Source of the DNA: Pelagadaptatus sp034112445
Lineage (GTDB): Bacteria; Pseudomonadota; Gammaproteobacteria; Pseudomonadales; Cellvibrionaceae
Reading direction: 5' to 3'
Assembly: GCA_034112445.1 (NCBI GenBank)
Contig: JAWUVI010000019.1
Coordinates: 85,507 to 149,506 of the forward strand
Length of the DNA: 64,000 nt
Made by a program: the position numbers and the translations under genes. The notes under the pieces were generated by a model. That model had not been told where the DNA came from. It saw only the letters and a program-made list of their open reading frames with translations, and ran no database searches. This document shows, piece by piece, positions 1-8,882 of this stretch (position 1 is its first letter; each line of letters begins with the position of its first letter).

Positions 1-114
1 ATATAAGCATGATATTGATCTATATAATTTGTAAATTATTGATTCTATTATTTTTTTTAAGCGGCCAAGGCTCTATACTTCGCCAAATTGAGACACACAT
101 AGAGAGTACCCTTC

Positions 115-795
115 ATGGCAATTTCTAATCCGTTGGCCAATCTTTTTGGCAAATCACCCATCACACCGATCCAAGAACACATGGCCGCATCGCATGAAGC
201 AGCCTGTTATTTAACCGATTTTTTTGCGGCAACGGATGCCGGCGACTGGGATCAAGCCAGCAGCATACAACAGCAAATCACTGACGCTGAGAATCGTGCC
301 GATGATTTAAAACGCAAATTGCGCTTAGACTTGCCTAAAAGTTTATTTTTGCCCGTACCGCGCTCTGACTTACTAGAGCTCTTGTCAGTCCAAGATCATA
401 TAGCCAACAGCGCAAAAGACATTGCCGGCATTATGCTCGGCCGCAAAATGGTTATGCCTGACGCTATTCAAAAAGACATGGCGGCTTTCGTTAAAGCTTC
501 TATAGCAACTTCTGAGCAAGCCGTTAAAGCCATCAACGAGCTCGATGAGCTGCTAGAAACTGGTTTTTCTGGTCGCGAAGTTAAGCTGGTGCAAAGACTT
601 ATTAAAAAACTTGATGAGCTAGAAAACAAAACCGACAAGTTGCAAATTGCTATTCGTGGAAAATTATTCAAAGTAGAAAAAGATCTTCCCCCCATTGATG
701 TGATGTTCACTTATCGCGTCATCGAGTCAGTTGGTGAGCTTGCCAATGACGCCCAACGTGTGGGCTCTCGCCTTCAGTTACTTTTGGCTCGCTAA
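115..795 (+). CDS. DUF47/PhoU-like accessory protein of phosphate transporter (TIGR00153 family)
   Basis: A 226-residue, mostly helical soluble protein of the DUF47 (TIGR00153) family, distantly related to PhoU. Such proteins are usually encoded directly before a PiT-type phosphate permease and are thought to regulate it. The helices are rich in charged residues, with no signal peptide or membrane segment. It ends 11 bp before the pit start, so the two form an operon. A purine-rich AGAGAG lies about 10 bp before the ATG. The upstream 114 bp is AT-rich with a T-run, and I saw no convincing Pho box there. The family call is firm; the regulatory role is inferred from family context. Confidence 0.9.
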   Translation: MAISNPLANLFGKSPITPIQEHMAASHEAACYLTDFFAATDAGDWDQASSIQQQITDAENRADDLKRKLRLDLPKSLFLPVPRSDLLELLSVQDHIANSAKDIAGIMLGRKMVMPDAIQKDMAAFVKASIATSEQAVKAINELDELLETGFSGREVKLVQRLIKKLDELENKTDKLQIAIRGKLFKVEKDLPPIDVMFTYRVIESVGELANDAQRVGSRLQLLLAR

Positions 796-806
796 GGAGA
801 TTCATC

Positions 807-2072
807 ATGTCAATTATTGCTGAGCATGGCACCACCTTAATGTTTTTGGCCTGCGCATTTGGTCTATTTATGGCCTGGGGTGTAGGTGCCAATGATGTCG
901 CCAATGCCATGGGAACTTCTGTAGGCTCTGGTGCAATTACCATTCGCCAAGCCATTGTTATTGCAATGGTGTTTGAATTTTGCGGCGCCTATTTAGCGGG
1001 CGGCGAAGTCACATCGACTATTCGTAAAGGCATTATTGATCCTGGTCTACTATCCGAGACGCCAGAACTACTGGTGTTTGGTATGTTAGCAGCGCTGCTG
1101 GCAGCAGGAACCTGGCTATTATTCGCCAGCATCCTCGGCTGGCCCGTTTCCACAACCCACTCTATTGTTGGCGCCATTGTTGGCTTCGCGGCTGTTGGTA
1201 TCTCAGCCGATGCTGTTAACTGGGGCAAGGTCGGTAAAATTGCGGCCAGCTGGGTTGTGTCTCCAGTATTAGCGGGCACCATCTCCTACTTTTTATTCCG
1301 CAGCGTACAGCGTCTTATTTTAGACACTGAAAACCCATTCCAAAACGCCAAGCGTTATGTCCCTATGTATATTTTCATGGTGGGCTTTATTATTTCGATG
1401 GTGACTCTGACCAAAGGACTTAAACATATTGGTTTGGAATTCAGCTTTGCCGAAAGTGCCACTATTTCAACCGGCGTTGCTTTAATCGCCATCGCCATCG
1501 GCCTTTACCTACAACGCTCTATTGTGCAGAGCGACGAAGCCGATAAAGACTTCCACTTCACCAGCGTTGAGAAAATTTTCTCAATATTAATGATATTCAC
1601 CGCTTGCGCGATGGCTTTTGCTCATGGCTCAAACGATGTGGCTAACGCTATTGGGCCTCTAGCCGCTGTAGCCAGCGTAGTTAATTCTGGTGGTGAAGTC
1701 TTACAAAAATCAATCATGCCAGGCTGGATTTTACTGCTGGGTGGTGCGGGTATCGTTATTGGTCTTGCCACATACGGTCACAAAGTTATCGCCACTATCG
1801 GCAATAAAATCACTGAATTAACACCTAGCCGCGGTTTCGCAGCGACTTTAGCCGCCGCCATGACGGTAGTAGTAGCATCGGGAACCGGTCTACCTATTTC
1901 CACGACTCACACACTAGTAGGTGCTGTATTAGGTGTAGGCTTAGCACGGGGTATCGGCGCTCTTAACTTACAGGTAATCGGTACCATTTTTGCCAGCTGG
2001 CTGATTACCTTACCGGCCGGTGCAGGCTTGTCTATTTTGTTCTTCTTTATGCTCAAGGGTATATTTACTTAA
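807..2072 (+). CDS. pit: Inorganic phosphate transporter, PiT family
   Basis: A low-affinity phosphate permease of the inner membrane, 421 residues with about ten hydrophobic segments. The two inverted PiT repeats each carry the signature: GANDVANAMGTSVGSG near residue 27 and GSNDVANAIGPL near residue 275. Each is followed later by a PxSTTH motif (GWPVSTTHSIVG and GLPISTTHTLVG). The middle of the protein holds a cytoplasmic loop around residues 170-250. A good AAGGAG site precedes the ATG, and the gene follows the PhoU-like gene closely. A strong hairpin terminator ends the operon. Confidence 0.95.
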   Translation: MSIIAEHGTTLMFLACAFGLFMAWGVGANDVANAMGTSVGSGAITIRQAIVIAMVFEFCGAYLAGGEVTSTIRKGIIDPGLLSETPELLVFGMLAALLAAGTWLLFASILGWPVSTTHSIVGAIVGFAAVGISADAVNWGKVGKIAASWVVSPVLAGTISYFLFRSVQRLILDTENPFQNAKRYVPMYIFMVGFIISMVTLTKGLKHIGLEFSFAESATISTGVALIAIAIGLYLQRSIVQSDEADKDFHFTSVEKIFSILMIFTACAMAFAHGSNDVANAIGPLAAVASVVNSGGEVLQKSIMPGWILLLGGAGIVIGLATYGHKVIATIGNKITELTPSRGFAATLAAAMTVVVASGTGLPISTTHTLVGAVLGVGLARGIGALNLQVIGTIFASWLITLPAGAGLSILFFFMLKGIFT

Positions 2073-2089
2073 ACCAAACATCACTCAAT

Positions 2090-2129
2090 AAAAAAGGCCG
2101 CCTTGCATCACAGCAACGCGGCCTTTTTT
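2090..2129. terminator. Bidirectional rho-independent terminator between pit and the convergent gene
   Basis: A 12-bp perfect stem (AAAAAAGGCCGC / GCGGCCTTTTTT) with a 16-nt loop and flanking A and T runs. It lies between two convergent genes, so it can stop transcription on either strand. Confidence 0.92.
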
Positions 2130-2146
2130 ATTTTGCACAATTATTT

Positions 2147-3460
2147 TTAAAGGTCAGCTACCATCAAACGCTCCATTTCACACAAACGGTCTTGACCAAA
2201 AACTGAGACATTGCCATAAGCAAAGCTGGGCACCCCCCACTGATTGTGCGAATACAATTCAGCCAAGTTTTGCTGCGCCCAAACACGCCAATCATCATTC
2301 TCTAGTAGCGGTTGAGCCACCTGCCAATCAAGCCCACTGCGTTCAACAATTTTTTTCATGCCGGCATCGGAAGCAGCCACAACACCTTCACTGTAAACAC
2401 ACTCAACAAAGCTCAGTAAATATTCAGCGGCCAGTCCTTGTTCTTGGGCATAATCAAACAATGCATAACAACGCTCGACTCCAGCCCCTAACGGATCAGC
2501 GAAAAACCCAAACGGCACCCCCAACTTTTTGGTTTCACGTTTGATATCAGCCAAGATATAATGCATTTTGCGCTTAGGCACTTGCATTTTGCGCATGATC
2601 ATTGGTAAGACCGGTTTTATAATAAGCTCCACGTTATAGTGCCGCGCCAACTTTACCGCCCTAATTAAACCCAGAAAAGAATATGGACTTCGCGCTGAAA
2701 AATACAACACCAGCGGCTTTGATAGCGACCCTTTTTTAATTTGCGAATCGCTAGCCAAACCACAAAACTGATCATAGGTTTTATTAAATAAAACCTGCTC
2801 CTCATTATGATTAACGCTCAGCTGATTAAGGCGTCGCTCCAAATGATCCAACCTATCTAATCCCCAATACCACTCGCCGCCGTAGTGCAACATGCCACTC
2901 ATGTAATGGCCATCTTCATGCAAGTGATTTTCGTTAAAACTTAAATGATGCTGATAACATTCAGCATGCTCAACTACGGACGGCTCAAGTAACTTCTTCA
3001 GAGCCTTTTTATCTGAGCTCCAAAACGCATGGAACAAAGGCAGTGAGTGGGTTAGAAAATCTGGTTGTAATTCCCAGTGTAATAATTGCGCCGAAAGTTT
3101 TTCCAACTCAAGATCTGTCGCAATGGGTGCTGTCTTCGGAAATTGGAGGCCGTATAATTTCGCTAATATTTTCCCGTCTTGAAAAGCATTCTCCGACCAT
3201 AACTCAGGAGCCGGATACATTTCGTCTTCCATATTAAGCACCGTATGGAACACCAAACTCACATCAAAACGCTCAGCAACAGTAGGTAACGCCTGGAGTA
3301 GGACATAACTGTAAGGATCATTAATCCGCAAATATACATGCACTTCATGAGGCGTATTATTGCGCCGGCGACGACGCTCTTGTTTATCGCGCTTATGCTG
3401 TAAGAGGCGATCACTGGTCAGCATATTGATCACGTAGGGCATCAATTTTTCTTTTAACAT
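2147..3460 (-). CDS. Tandem DsbA/HCCA-isomerase-like (kappa GST fold) protein
   Basis: 437 residues containing two thioredoxin-fold domains of the 2-hydroxychromene-2-carboxylate isomerase/kappa-GST type. Domain 1 starts near residue 38 (VHVYLRINDPYSY) and domain 2 near residue 250 (LVLYFSARSPYSFLG). The second ends with the typical NQWGVPSFAYG cis-proline segment and a C-terminal 'VFGQDRL'. HCCA isomerases are normally about 200 residues with one domain, so this is a duplication or fusion. Domain 2 keeps the SPYS catalytic serine; domain 1 reads NDPYS and has probably lost it. There is no CxxC motif. It is transcribed divergently from argE. Substrate unknown. Confidence 0.8.
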   Translation of the reverse strand: MLKEKLMPYVINMLTSDRLLQHKRDKQERRRRRNNTPHEVHVYLRINDPYSYVLLQALPTVAERFDVSLVFHTVLNMEDEMYPAPELWSENAFQDGKILAKLYGLQFPKTAPIATDLELEKLSAQLLHWELQPDFLTHSLPLFHAFWSSDKKALKKLLEPSVVEHAECYQHHLSFNENHLHEDGHYMSGMLHYGGEWYWGLDRLDHLERRLNQLSVNHNEEQVLFNKTYDQFCGLASDSQIKKGSLSKPLVLYFSARSPYSFLGLIRAVKLARHYNVELIIKPVLPMIMRKMQVPKRKMHYILADIKRETKKLGVPFGFFADPLGAGVERCYALFDYAQEQGLAAEYLLSFVECVYSEGVVAASDAGMKKIVERSGLDWQVAQPLLENDDWRVWAQQNLAELYSHNQWGVPSFAYGNVSVFGQDRLCEMERLMVADL

Positions 3461-3503
3461 TATCTCTTCACCTACTTATTTTTATTGCGTTATAGTAGTT
3501 CAC

Positions 3504-4655
3504 ATGACAATACCTAATTTACAAACACAACTGCAACAACTGGTTGCCGCTCCGTCTGTCAGTAGTCACAGCCACAACTGGGACATGAGCAACCAAGCCG
3601 TCATTGAGCTACTAGAAAGTTGGCTGAGTGAGCTGGGTTTTAGTACTGAGATAATGTCGGTTCCCAGTAAGAGCGGCAAGCTCAAATTTAATTTAATCGC
3701 CACCCTTGGATCAGGCTCAGGCGGCCTGGTGTTGGCAGGACATACCGACACTGTCCCCTACGACGCAGACTTATGGCAATCAGATCCATTTCAGCTGACC
3801 GAAAAAAATAACCGTTGGTATGGTTTGGGCGCTACCGACATGAAGGGGTTTTTCCCCGTTGCCATTGAGGCCGCCAAAGCCTTTATTAATGCCGACCTCA
3901 AGCAACCGCTTATTATTCTCGCTACCGCCGACGAAGAAAGTTCCATGAACGGTGCTCGCGCTTTAGCTGAATCAGGCAAGCCTAAAGCCCGCTATGCCGT
4001 TATCGGAGAGCCCACTGGACTCAGGCCTATTCGGATGCACAAAGGCATTATGATGGAAGCGGTAACCGTTACCGGCAGCTCTGGCCATTCGTCCAACCCC
4101 GCACTAGGCAATAATGCGATGGAGTCTATGCACTCGGTCATATCAGGACTAATGGAGTTTCGCCAGCAACTGCAGCAACAATTCTCCAATCCATTATTTA
4201 CTGTCCCTACACCGACCTTAAATTTGGGCTGCATTCATGGTGGCGACAATCCCAACCGTATTTGTGGCCAGTGTGAATTACAATTTGATTTACGCGCATT
4301 ACCCGGCATGAAGAACGAAGAACTGCGTGAAAAAATTGATAAGCAATTGCAACAGATCGCCGAGCAAACCCAAACCACGATTGAACGACGCACGTTGTTT
4401 GGCGGCGTACCGGCATTTGAACAGCAAGCCAATTCAGCACTTGTTAAAGCCGCTGAAAAACTGACTGGATACGATGCCGAGTGCGTTGCTTTTGCAACCG
4501 AAGCACCCTTTATGCAGCAACTCGGTATGCAAACCATCGTAATGGGACCCGGCTCAATCGACCAAGCACATCAACCCGACGAATTCATACCCTTGAATCA
4601 AATTCAACCGGCCGTTGATATCATCCGTCAATTGATTCGACAGTTTTGCCTATAG
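3504..4655 (+). CDS. argE: Acetylornithine deacetylase
   Basis: M20-family zinc hydrolase of arginine synthesis that releases ornithine from N-acetylornithine. 383 residues, the usual ArgE length. Visible motifs are AGHTDTVPYD (metal and catalytic Asp), GATDMKGF, ATADEESSMNG (catalytic Glu pair), EPTGLRPIRMHKG, and a late H in IDQAHQPDEF. The dimerisation lid is intact. It lies directly upstream of argA on the same strand, supporting an arginine assignment over other M20 peptidases. A 23-bp triple repeat separates the two genes. The ATG has only a weak ribosome site. Confidence 0.92.
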   Translation: MTIPNLQTQLQQLVAAPSVSSHSHNWDMSNQAVIELLESWLSELGFSTEIMSVPSKSGKLKFNLIATLGSGSGGLVLAGHTDTVPYDADLWQSDPFQLTEKNNRWYGLGATDMKGFFPVAIEAAKAFINADLKQPLIILATADEESSMNGARALAESGKPKARYAVIGEPTGLRPIRMHKGIMMEAVTVTGSSGHSSNPALGNNAMESMHSVISGLMEFRQQLQQQFSNPLFTVPTPTLNLGCIHGGDNPNRICGQCELQFDLRALPGMKNEELREKIDKQLQQIAEQTQTTIERRTLFGGVPAFEQQANSALVKAAEKLTGYDAECVAFATEAPFMQQLGMQTIVMGPGSIDQAHQPDEFIPLNQIQPAVDIIRQLIRQFCL

Positions 4656-4700
4656 CGCATAAACACCAGCGAAATAACTGGCCATAACCCATGCTTAGCC

Positions 4701-4769
4701 ATAGTATTTATGAATGTGAAACAATAGTATTTATGTGTGTGAAACAATAGTATTTATGAATGCGAAACA
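4701..4769 (+). repeat. Three tandem 23-bp repeats between argE and argA
   Basis: Units at 4701-4723, 4724-4746 and 4747-4769 share ATAGTATTTATG..., differing at two or three bases. They end 19 bp before the argA GTG, so they lie in its leader or promoter. Each unit contains a self-contained five-codon frame (ATG AAT GTG AAA CAA TAG in unit 1, close variants in units 2 and 3), with no Shine-Dalgarno sequence. TATGAAT also resembles one half of an ARG box, but the second half is missing. Confidence 0.95.
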
Positions 4770-4788
4770 ATAATTAGAGGAAAATACA

Positions 4789-6099
4789 GTGAGCGTTAAC
4801 AGTCAGGACTACGTTAAGTGGTTCCGTCACTCATCTCCGTACATTAATGCTCACAGGGAAAAAACCTTTGTCATTATGCTTCCCGGTGCCGCACTCCAAG
4901 ATAGTAACTTTATCGATATTATTCACGACATTGCCTTGTTGCATAGCCTTGGTATCAAACTGGTATTAGTACACGGTTCTCGTCCCCAAATTGATTCTCG
5001 CTTAAAACAAAGTGATATTCACTCGACGCTTCACGGCTCATTGAGAATTACTGAAAAGCAGCACCTCAGTGAAATCATCCAAGCGATAGGAGAAGCCAAA
5101 ACTCAAATAGAAGCGGCACTCTCAACCGGCCTGCCTAATTCGCCTATGCACGGCTCTAGCATCCGCTCATTTAGCGGCAATTTTATTGCCGCTAAACCTT
5201 GGGGGGTTGTTGATGGTATTGATCTACAGCACACAGGTAAGGTTCGAAAAGTAGATACCGCGGCCCTGGGGATGATACTCAACAATAAAGCCATCGCCCT
5301 CGTGTCACCTTTAGGTTACTCGCCGACTGGCGAAGTATTCAATTTATCGTTTATTGATGTAGCTACTGAAATAGCGTCAAGCCTGCAAGCCGACAAACTG
5401 ATTGCCTACACCGCCGACAATGGTTTTTGTAATCAACAGAGTAATTTATTACGGCAGCTTACGTTGCAAGAATGCGCCGCACAATTATCATTGCTCGATG
5501 CCAGCCATGAACACTCGCAATCACTGCAAGCGTGCTTCGAGGCGTGTAAAAATGGGGTTAACCGCGCCCACATGATCAGCTATAAAACCGATGGCGCGCT
5601 ACTCCAAGAACTCTTTACTCGTGACGGCTCTGGCACACTAGTACACAATGATACTTATGAAACCATTCGTGCCGCTACAATAAATGATGTGGGTGGGATC
5701 TTAGAGTTAATAGAGCCTCTAGAGAAACAAGGCGTGCTTGTAAGACGTTCACGTGAATTGCTCGAAAGTGAAATAAACCAATTTACCGTTATGGAAATGG
5801 ACGGCACCATAGTTGCCTGCGCAGCCTTGTACATACACGCTAACAACGCTGAGCTGGCATGCGTGGCAACCCATCTTGACTATCAAAAAGGTGGAAGAGC
5901 TGCGACCCTATTACGAGCTATTGAGCAACAAGCCATATATCAGGGAGTTACTCAGCTGTTTGTTTTAACCACCCAAACAGCGCATTGGTTTATGGAACAA
6001 GGTTTTCAAGAAGCTAATTTGGATCAATTACCTGAGAGCAAAAAAGATCTTTATAACTTCCAAAGAAACTCAAAGATCTTCACTAAAGCGCTAAGTTAA
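4789..6099 (+). CDS. argA: N-acetylglutamate synthase
   Basis: First enzyme of arginine synthesis, 436 residues, matching E. coli-type ArgA. An N-terminal amino-acid-kinase-like domain (about 20-280, with VLVHGSRPQID) is followed by a GNAT acetyltransferase domain (about 290-430, with the CVATHLDYQKGGRAATLL acetyl-CoA loop). The start is GTG; a TTAGAGGA site lies 8 bp upstream, which decides it. The pairing with argE fits the pathway. The last 4 bp overlap the convergent Mpo1-like gene. Confidence 0.93.
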   Translation: MSVNSQDYVKWFRHSSPYINAHREKTFVIMLPGAALQDSNFIDIIHDIALLHSLGIKLVLVHGSRPQIDSRLKQSDIHSTLHGSLRITEKQHLSEIIQAIGEAKTQIEAALSTGLPNSPMHGSSIRSFSGNFIAAKPWGVVDGIDLQHTGKVRKVDTAALGMILNNKAIALVSPLGYSPTGEVFNLSFIDVATEIASSLQADKLIAYTADNGFCNQQSNLLRQLTLQECAAQLSLLDASHEHSQSLQACFEACKNGVNRAHMISYKTDGALLQELFTRDGSGTLVHNDTYETIRAATINDVGGILELIEPLEKQGVLVRRSRELLESEINQFTVMEMDGTIVACAALYIHANNAELACVATHLDYQKGGRAATLLRAIEQQAIYQGVTQLFVLTTQTAHWFMEQGFQEANLDQLPESKKDLYNFQRNSKIFTKALS

Positions 6100-6401
6100 A
6101 ACTTAATTTTACCCGTCAGAATATCTTTATACATGACCCAGTCTGCCGCCAAACTATAAAACGGGTACTGAAACGTAGCCGGTTTATTTTTTTCAAACAC
6201 AAAATGCCCCACCCACGCAAAGCCATAGCCAATTACTGGCAATAACCACAAATACACCAATTGCGAACTAAAAATGGCAAAAGCCGTGACCAACATCACC
6301 AATGTAGTGCCGATAAAATGCAATCGACGGCACGTTATGTCGCTGTGCTCACCCAGGTAAAAAGGATAAAACTCTTCAAACGAATTGTATTCGGTGCTCA
6401 T
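6096..6401 (-). CDS. Mpo1/DUF962 family membrane protein
   Basis: 101 residues with two hydrophobic segments (about 32-47 and 49-68). The sequence pattern FYPFYLGEHSDITCRRLHFIG...GHFVFEKNKPATFQYPFYS...ADWVMYKDILTG matches the DUF962/Mpo1 (YGL010w-like) family; yeast Mpo1 is an iron-dependent dioxygenase acting on 2-hydroxy fatty acids. The His residues in HSD, RLHFIG and GHF are the probable metal ligands. Its 3' end overlaps argA by 4 bp on the opposite strand. The bacterial role is unproven. Confidence 0.85.
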   Translation of the reverse strand: MSTEYNSFEEFYPFYLGEHSDITCRRLHFIGTTLVMLVTAFAIFSSQLVYLWLLPVIGYGFAWVGHFVFEKNKPATFQYPFYSLAADWVMYKDILTGKIKF

Positions 6402-6483
6402 AATAATCTCTCAATAGTTTTATATCTCGTCATTTTGTGCAAATTATAACATGTGGCTTTCTATAGGATATATTCAAGAATTG

Positions 6484-6903
6484 TTAACTCACCATGAGTT
6501 TAAATCCAAGATACACAGTCATCACGATGATAGTGAACACGCCCACTAGAAATATTTTCATGCGATTTGGCACGAAATTACTGCCTATATGTACATAAGC
6601 ATGGCCGAGACGACTTACAGCAAACACCCAAGCCAAACCAATCAACACGCTATCTACCAAGCCCGCACTAAAGGCCATTAAACATAAGGTATAAAACAAT
6701 ACTGGAATTTGAAATTGATTCGCGATGTTATTTGAGGCCAGCACAACATCAACCGGCCACGCCTGGTTATTTAAGGCCGCCGCCTCTCGATCAACCGTCC
6801 CGCCTGCAACCGCAGATTTCTTGCGCTTAGCAAGAACGATAAACACCGCTAACGTTAATAAAACTTGCAGTAAAACTGGAATTAAAATCATTTTTTCACT
6901 CAT
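6484..6903 (-). CDS. MAPEG family membrane protein
   Basis: About 139 residues with four predicted membrane helices. It carries the MAPEG-type features NQWPVDVVLASNNIANQFQIPVLF (shortened: NNIANQFQIPV) and SRLGHAYVH. An AAACAGGAAAG ribosome site precedes the ATG at 6903. The reading frame runs open further upstream into dbpA, but that extension has no ribosome site and would overlap the divergent gene. MAPEG proteins act in glutathione or lipid-peroxide chemistry in eukaryotes; bacterial substrates are mostly unknown. Confidence 0.85.
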   Translation of the reverse strand: MSEKMILIPVLLQVLLTLAVFIVLAKRKKSAVAGGTVDREAAALNNQAWPVDVVLASNNIANQFQIPVLFYTLCLMAFSAGLVDSVLIGLAWVFAVSRLGHAYVHIGSNFVPNRMKIFLVGVFTIIVMTVYLGFKLMVS

Positions 6904-7035
6904 GCTCGCTTTCCTGTTGTTTGAATTTATCTGTAATTCAGATTTTTCCACGCCCATACAGAATAATAGAATTCTCATAAGCTGCCATGTGGTAATATGA
7001 CTATCTTCTTTCGAATCACATAAAAGACCCCAATC

Positions 7036-8436
7036 ATGTCCCAGCAAAACTCTTCAGATAATTTTTCATCGCTTAACCTACAGCCTGAACTACTCAAAAA
7101 CTTAGAGTCGCTGGGATATAAAGAAATGACCCCCATTCAGGCTCAAAGTCTCCCGGTAACGCTTGCCGGTCAAGATATTATTGCTCAAGCTAAAACCGGT
7201 TCAGGTAAAACCGCCGCCTTTGGTTTGAGCGTCTTACACAATCTCAACGTTAAAAAATTCCGTGTCCAAGCCTTAGTACTTTGCCCAACCCGTGAACTGG
7301 CTGACCAAGTCGCTAAAGAGTTACGTCGACTGGCACGCTCAATTCACAACATTAAAATTCTTACCTTGTGTGGCGGTATGTCATTCGGCCCACAAGTTGG
7401 CTCATTAGAGCACGGCGCACACATAGTGGTTGGTACCCCTGGGCGAATTGAAGAGCACCTACGTAAAAACAACCTAAATCTCGACAATCTCAACACCTTA
7501 GTTTTTGATGAAGCCGACCGCATGCTCGACATGGGCTTTCAACAGTCCATTGACGATATCGTTAGCTATGCTCCCAAACAACGCCAAACGTTGTTATTTA
7601 GTGCAACTTACCCTGCAGAAATATCCAAAATCAGCCAGCGCTATTTAAACAATCCTGCGGATATTAGAGTTGAATCAAGTCACTCACACGAGACCATCAG
7701 CCAGCACTTTTACGAAGTGGCGAACAATGAAGAGCGCCTAACCGCTATTCGCTTGTTACTGCTAGATCGTAACCCTAAATCCACGGTTATATTTTGTAAC
7801 ACCAAACGTGAAACCCAAGAAATAGCCGATGGTTTACGTGATTTTGGCTTTGCCGCATTGGCACTCAATGGAGATTTAGAGCAAAAACAACGAGACCAAA
7901 TTTTGGTGCGCTTTTCAAATAAAAGCGCGGCAGTATTGGTAGCTACCGATGTCGCTGCACGTGGTCTGGATATTGATTCGCTCGATGCCGTTATTAATTA
8001 CCAAGCATCGCGCGAACTCGAAGTTCATACGCATCGTATTGGCCGCACTGGCCGCGCTGGAAACAAAGGCTTTGCTGGCACCCTCTTCACCACCAAAGAA
8101 AAATATAAAATCGGGCTATTAGAAGACTATCTAAACATCAGTATAACTCCTGAAGCCCTACCTAATATCGACACCTTAGAGCAAATACCTTATCAACCGG
8201 AGATGGTGACGTTTCAAATTGATGGAGGAAAGAAACAAAAAGTACGGCCTGGGGATATTCTAGGAGCATTAACTGGAGCTAATGGGATTCCCGGCGATCA
8301 TGTAGGGAAAATCAATGTATTCGACTTTAGCGCCTATGTCGCGGTTAACAAAAAGTCCGCAAGAATCGCGCTGCAAAAGCTGACTGACGGCAAACTAAAA
8401 GGCCGATCTTTTCGTTCTCGCCAAATTCGCGGCTAG
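7036..8436 (+). CDS. dbpA: ATP-dependent RNA helicase DbpA
   Basis: DEAD-box helicase of 466 residues, close to E. coli DbpA. Motifs in order: the Q motif (YKEMTPIQAQSLP), AKTGSGKT (Walker A), PTRELADQ, TPGRIEEH, DEAD, SAT, and HRIGRTGRAG. The C-terminal region from about residue 390 (VTFQIDGGKKQKVRPGDILGA, split here as GGKKQKVRPGDILGAL) is the DbpA-type RNA-binding domain that targets helix 92 of 23S rRNA during 50S assembly. It starts divergently from the MAPEG gene and ends 3 bp from a convergent gene. Confidence 0.93.
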   Translation: MSQQNSSDNFSSLNLQPELLKNLESLGYKEMTPIQAQSLPVTLAGQDIIAQAKTGSGKTAAFGLSVLHNLNVKKFRVQALVLCPTRELADQVAKELRRLARSIHNIKILTLCGGMSFGPQVGSLEHGAHIVVGTPGRIEEHLRKNNLNLDNLNTLVFDEADRMLDMGFQQSIDDIVSYAPKQRQTLLFSATYPAEISKISQRYLNNPADIRVESSHSHETISQHFYEVANNEERLTAIRLLLLDRNPKSTVIFCNTKRETQEIADGLRDFGFAALALNGDLEQKQRDQILVRFSNKSAAVLVATDVAARGLDIDSLDAVINYQASRELEVHTHRIGRTGRAGNKGFAGTLFTTKEKYKIGLLEDYLNISITPEALPNIDTLEQIPYQPEMVTFQIDGGKKQKVRPGDILGALTGANGIPGDHVGKINVFDFSAYVAVNKKSARIALQKLTDGKLKGRSFRSRQIRG

Positions 8437-8439
8437 GAT

Positions 8440-8772
8440 TTAAAGGTTATCTAGAGCTTCGTTTGAGTCAAAATGAGACAGAAGTAATAGGCTGTCTTCA
8501 GCTTCGCCTTCACAGACAATGATAGTAGACTGCTTGACCCAATTGCCCATTGCGGAATCACCCAAAACGCCGTTTTGAATATCTTGCCAAAGCACCGGCA
8601 ACTCTTCCGTAAATAGATTCAAGGAAATACGCTCTGGGTGAGCATCATCGCGATCAACTTCAGGGTAGCGACCTACCGATTTTACCAAGCGGATTAAATC
8701 ATCGCTGGTAAAGCTGGCATTACCTCCAGCAGTCGTTGCTTGCGGTTGTAACTGAATACTTAAACACTTCAT
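8440..8772 (-). CDS. Conserved hypothetical protein
   Basis: 110 residues, soluble and acidic, not recognised. The frame can extend three codons to a TTG at 8781, but AGAGG lies only 3 bp from it, so the ATG at 8772 (12 bp from AGAGG) is preferred. The sequence has two regions: an N-terminal SIQLQPQ...FTSDDLIRLVKSVGRYPEVDRDD part and a C-terminal part ending in repeated acidic/Leu residues. No cysteine pair, signal peptide or membrane segment. It is convergent with dbpA with 3 bp between stops. Function unknown. Confidence 0.7.
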   Translation of the reverse strand: MKCLSIQLQPQATTAGGNASFTSDDLIRLVKSVGRYPEVDRDDAHPERISLNLFTEELPVLWQDIQNGVLGDSAMGNWVKQSTIIVCEGEAEDSLLLLSHFDSNEALDNL

Positions 8773-8829
8773 ACTAGCCAAAAGCCTCTAGTCTTTATGG
8801 GGAAAACCAAACGGGGCTAGTATAAGCTC

Positions 8830-8863
8830 GTTCTTAAGGAGATGTTAGGGCTCACTTAAGAAC
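8830..8863. repeat. 9-bp perfect inverted repeat with 16-bp spacer
   Basis: GTTCTTAAG at 8830-8838 and CTTAAGAAC at 8855-8863. It lies between the SDR gene's stop (8883, minus strand) and the hypothetical gene start at 8772. No T-run follows on either strand, so it is not a standard terminator. It could be an operator for the downstream minus-strand gene or an mRNA-end stem. Confidence 0.6.
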
Positions 8864-8882
8864 AAACCCGCACCACACTAGG

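Noticed and set aside
1..114. Pho box upstream of the phosphate uptake operon
   Set aside because: No CTGTCAT-type direct repeats seen; the AT-rich stretch alone is not evidence.
6904..7047. N-terminal extension of the MAPEG gene into dbpA
   Set aside because: It would overlap the divergent dbpA start and has no ribosome site; MSEK start has AGGAAAG upstream.
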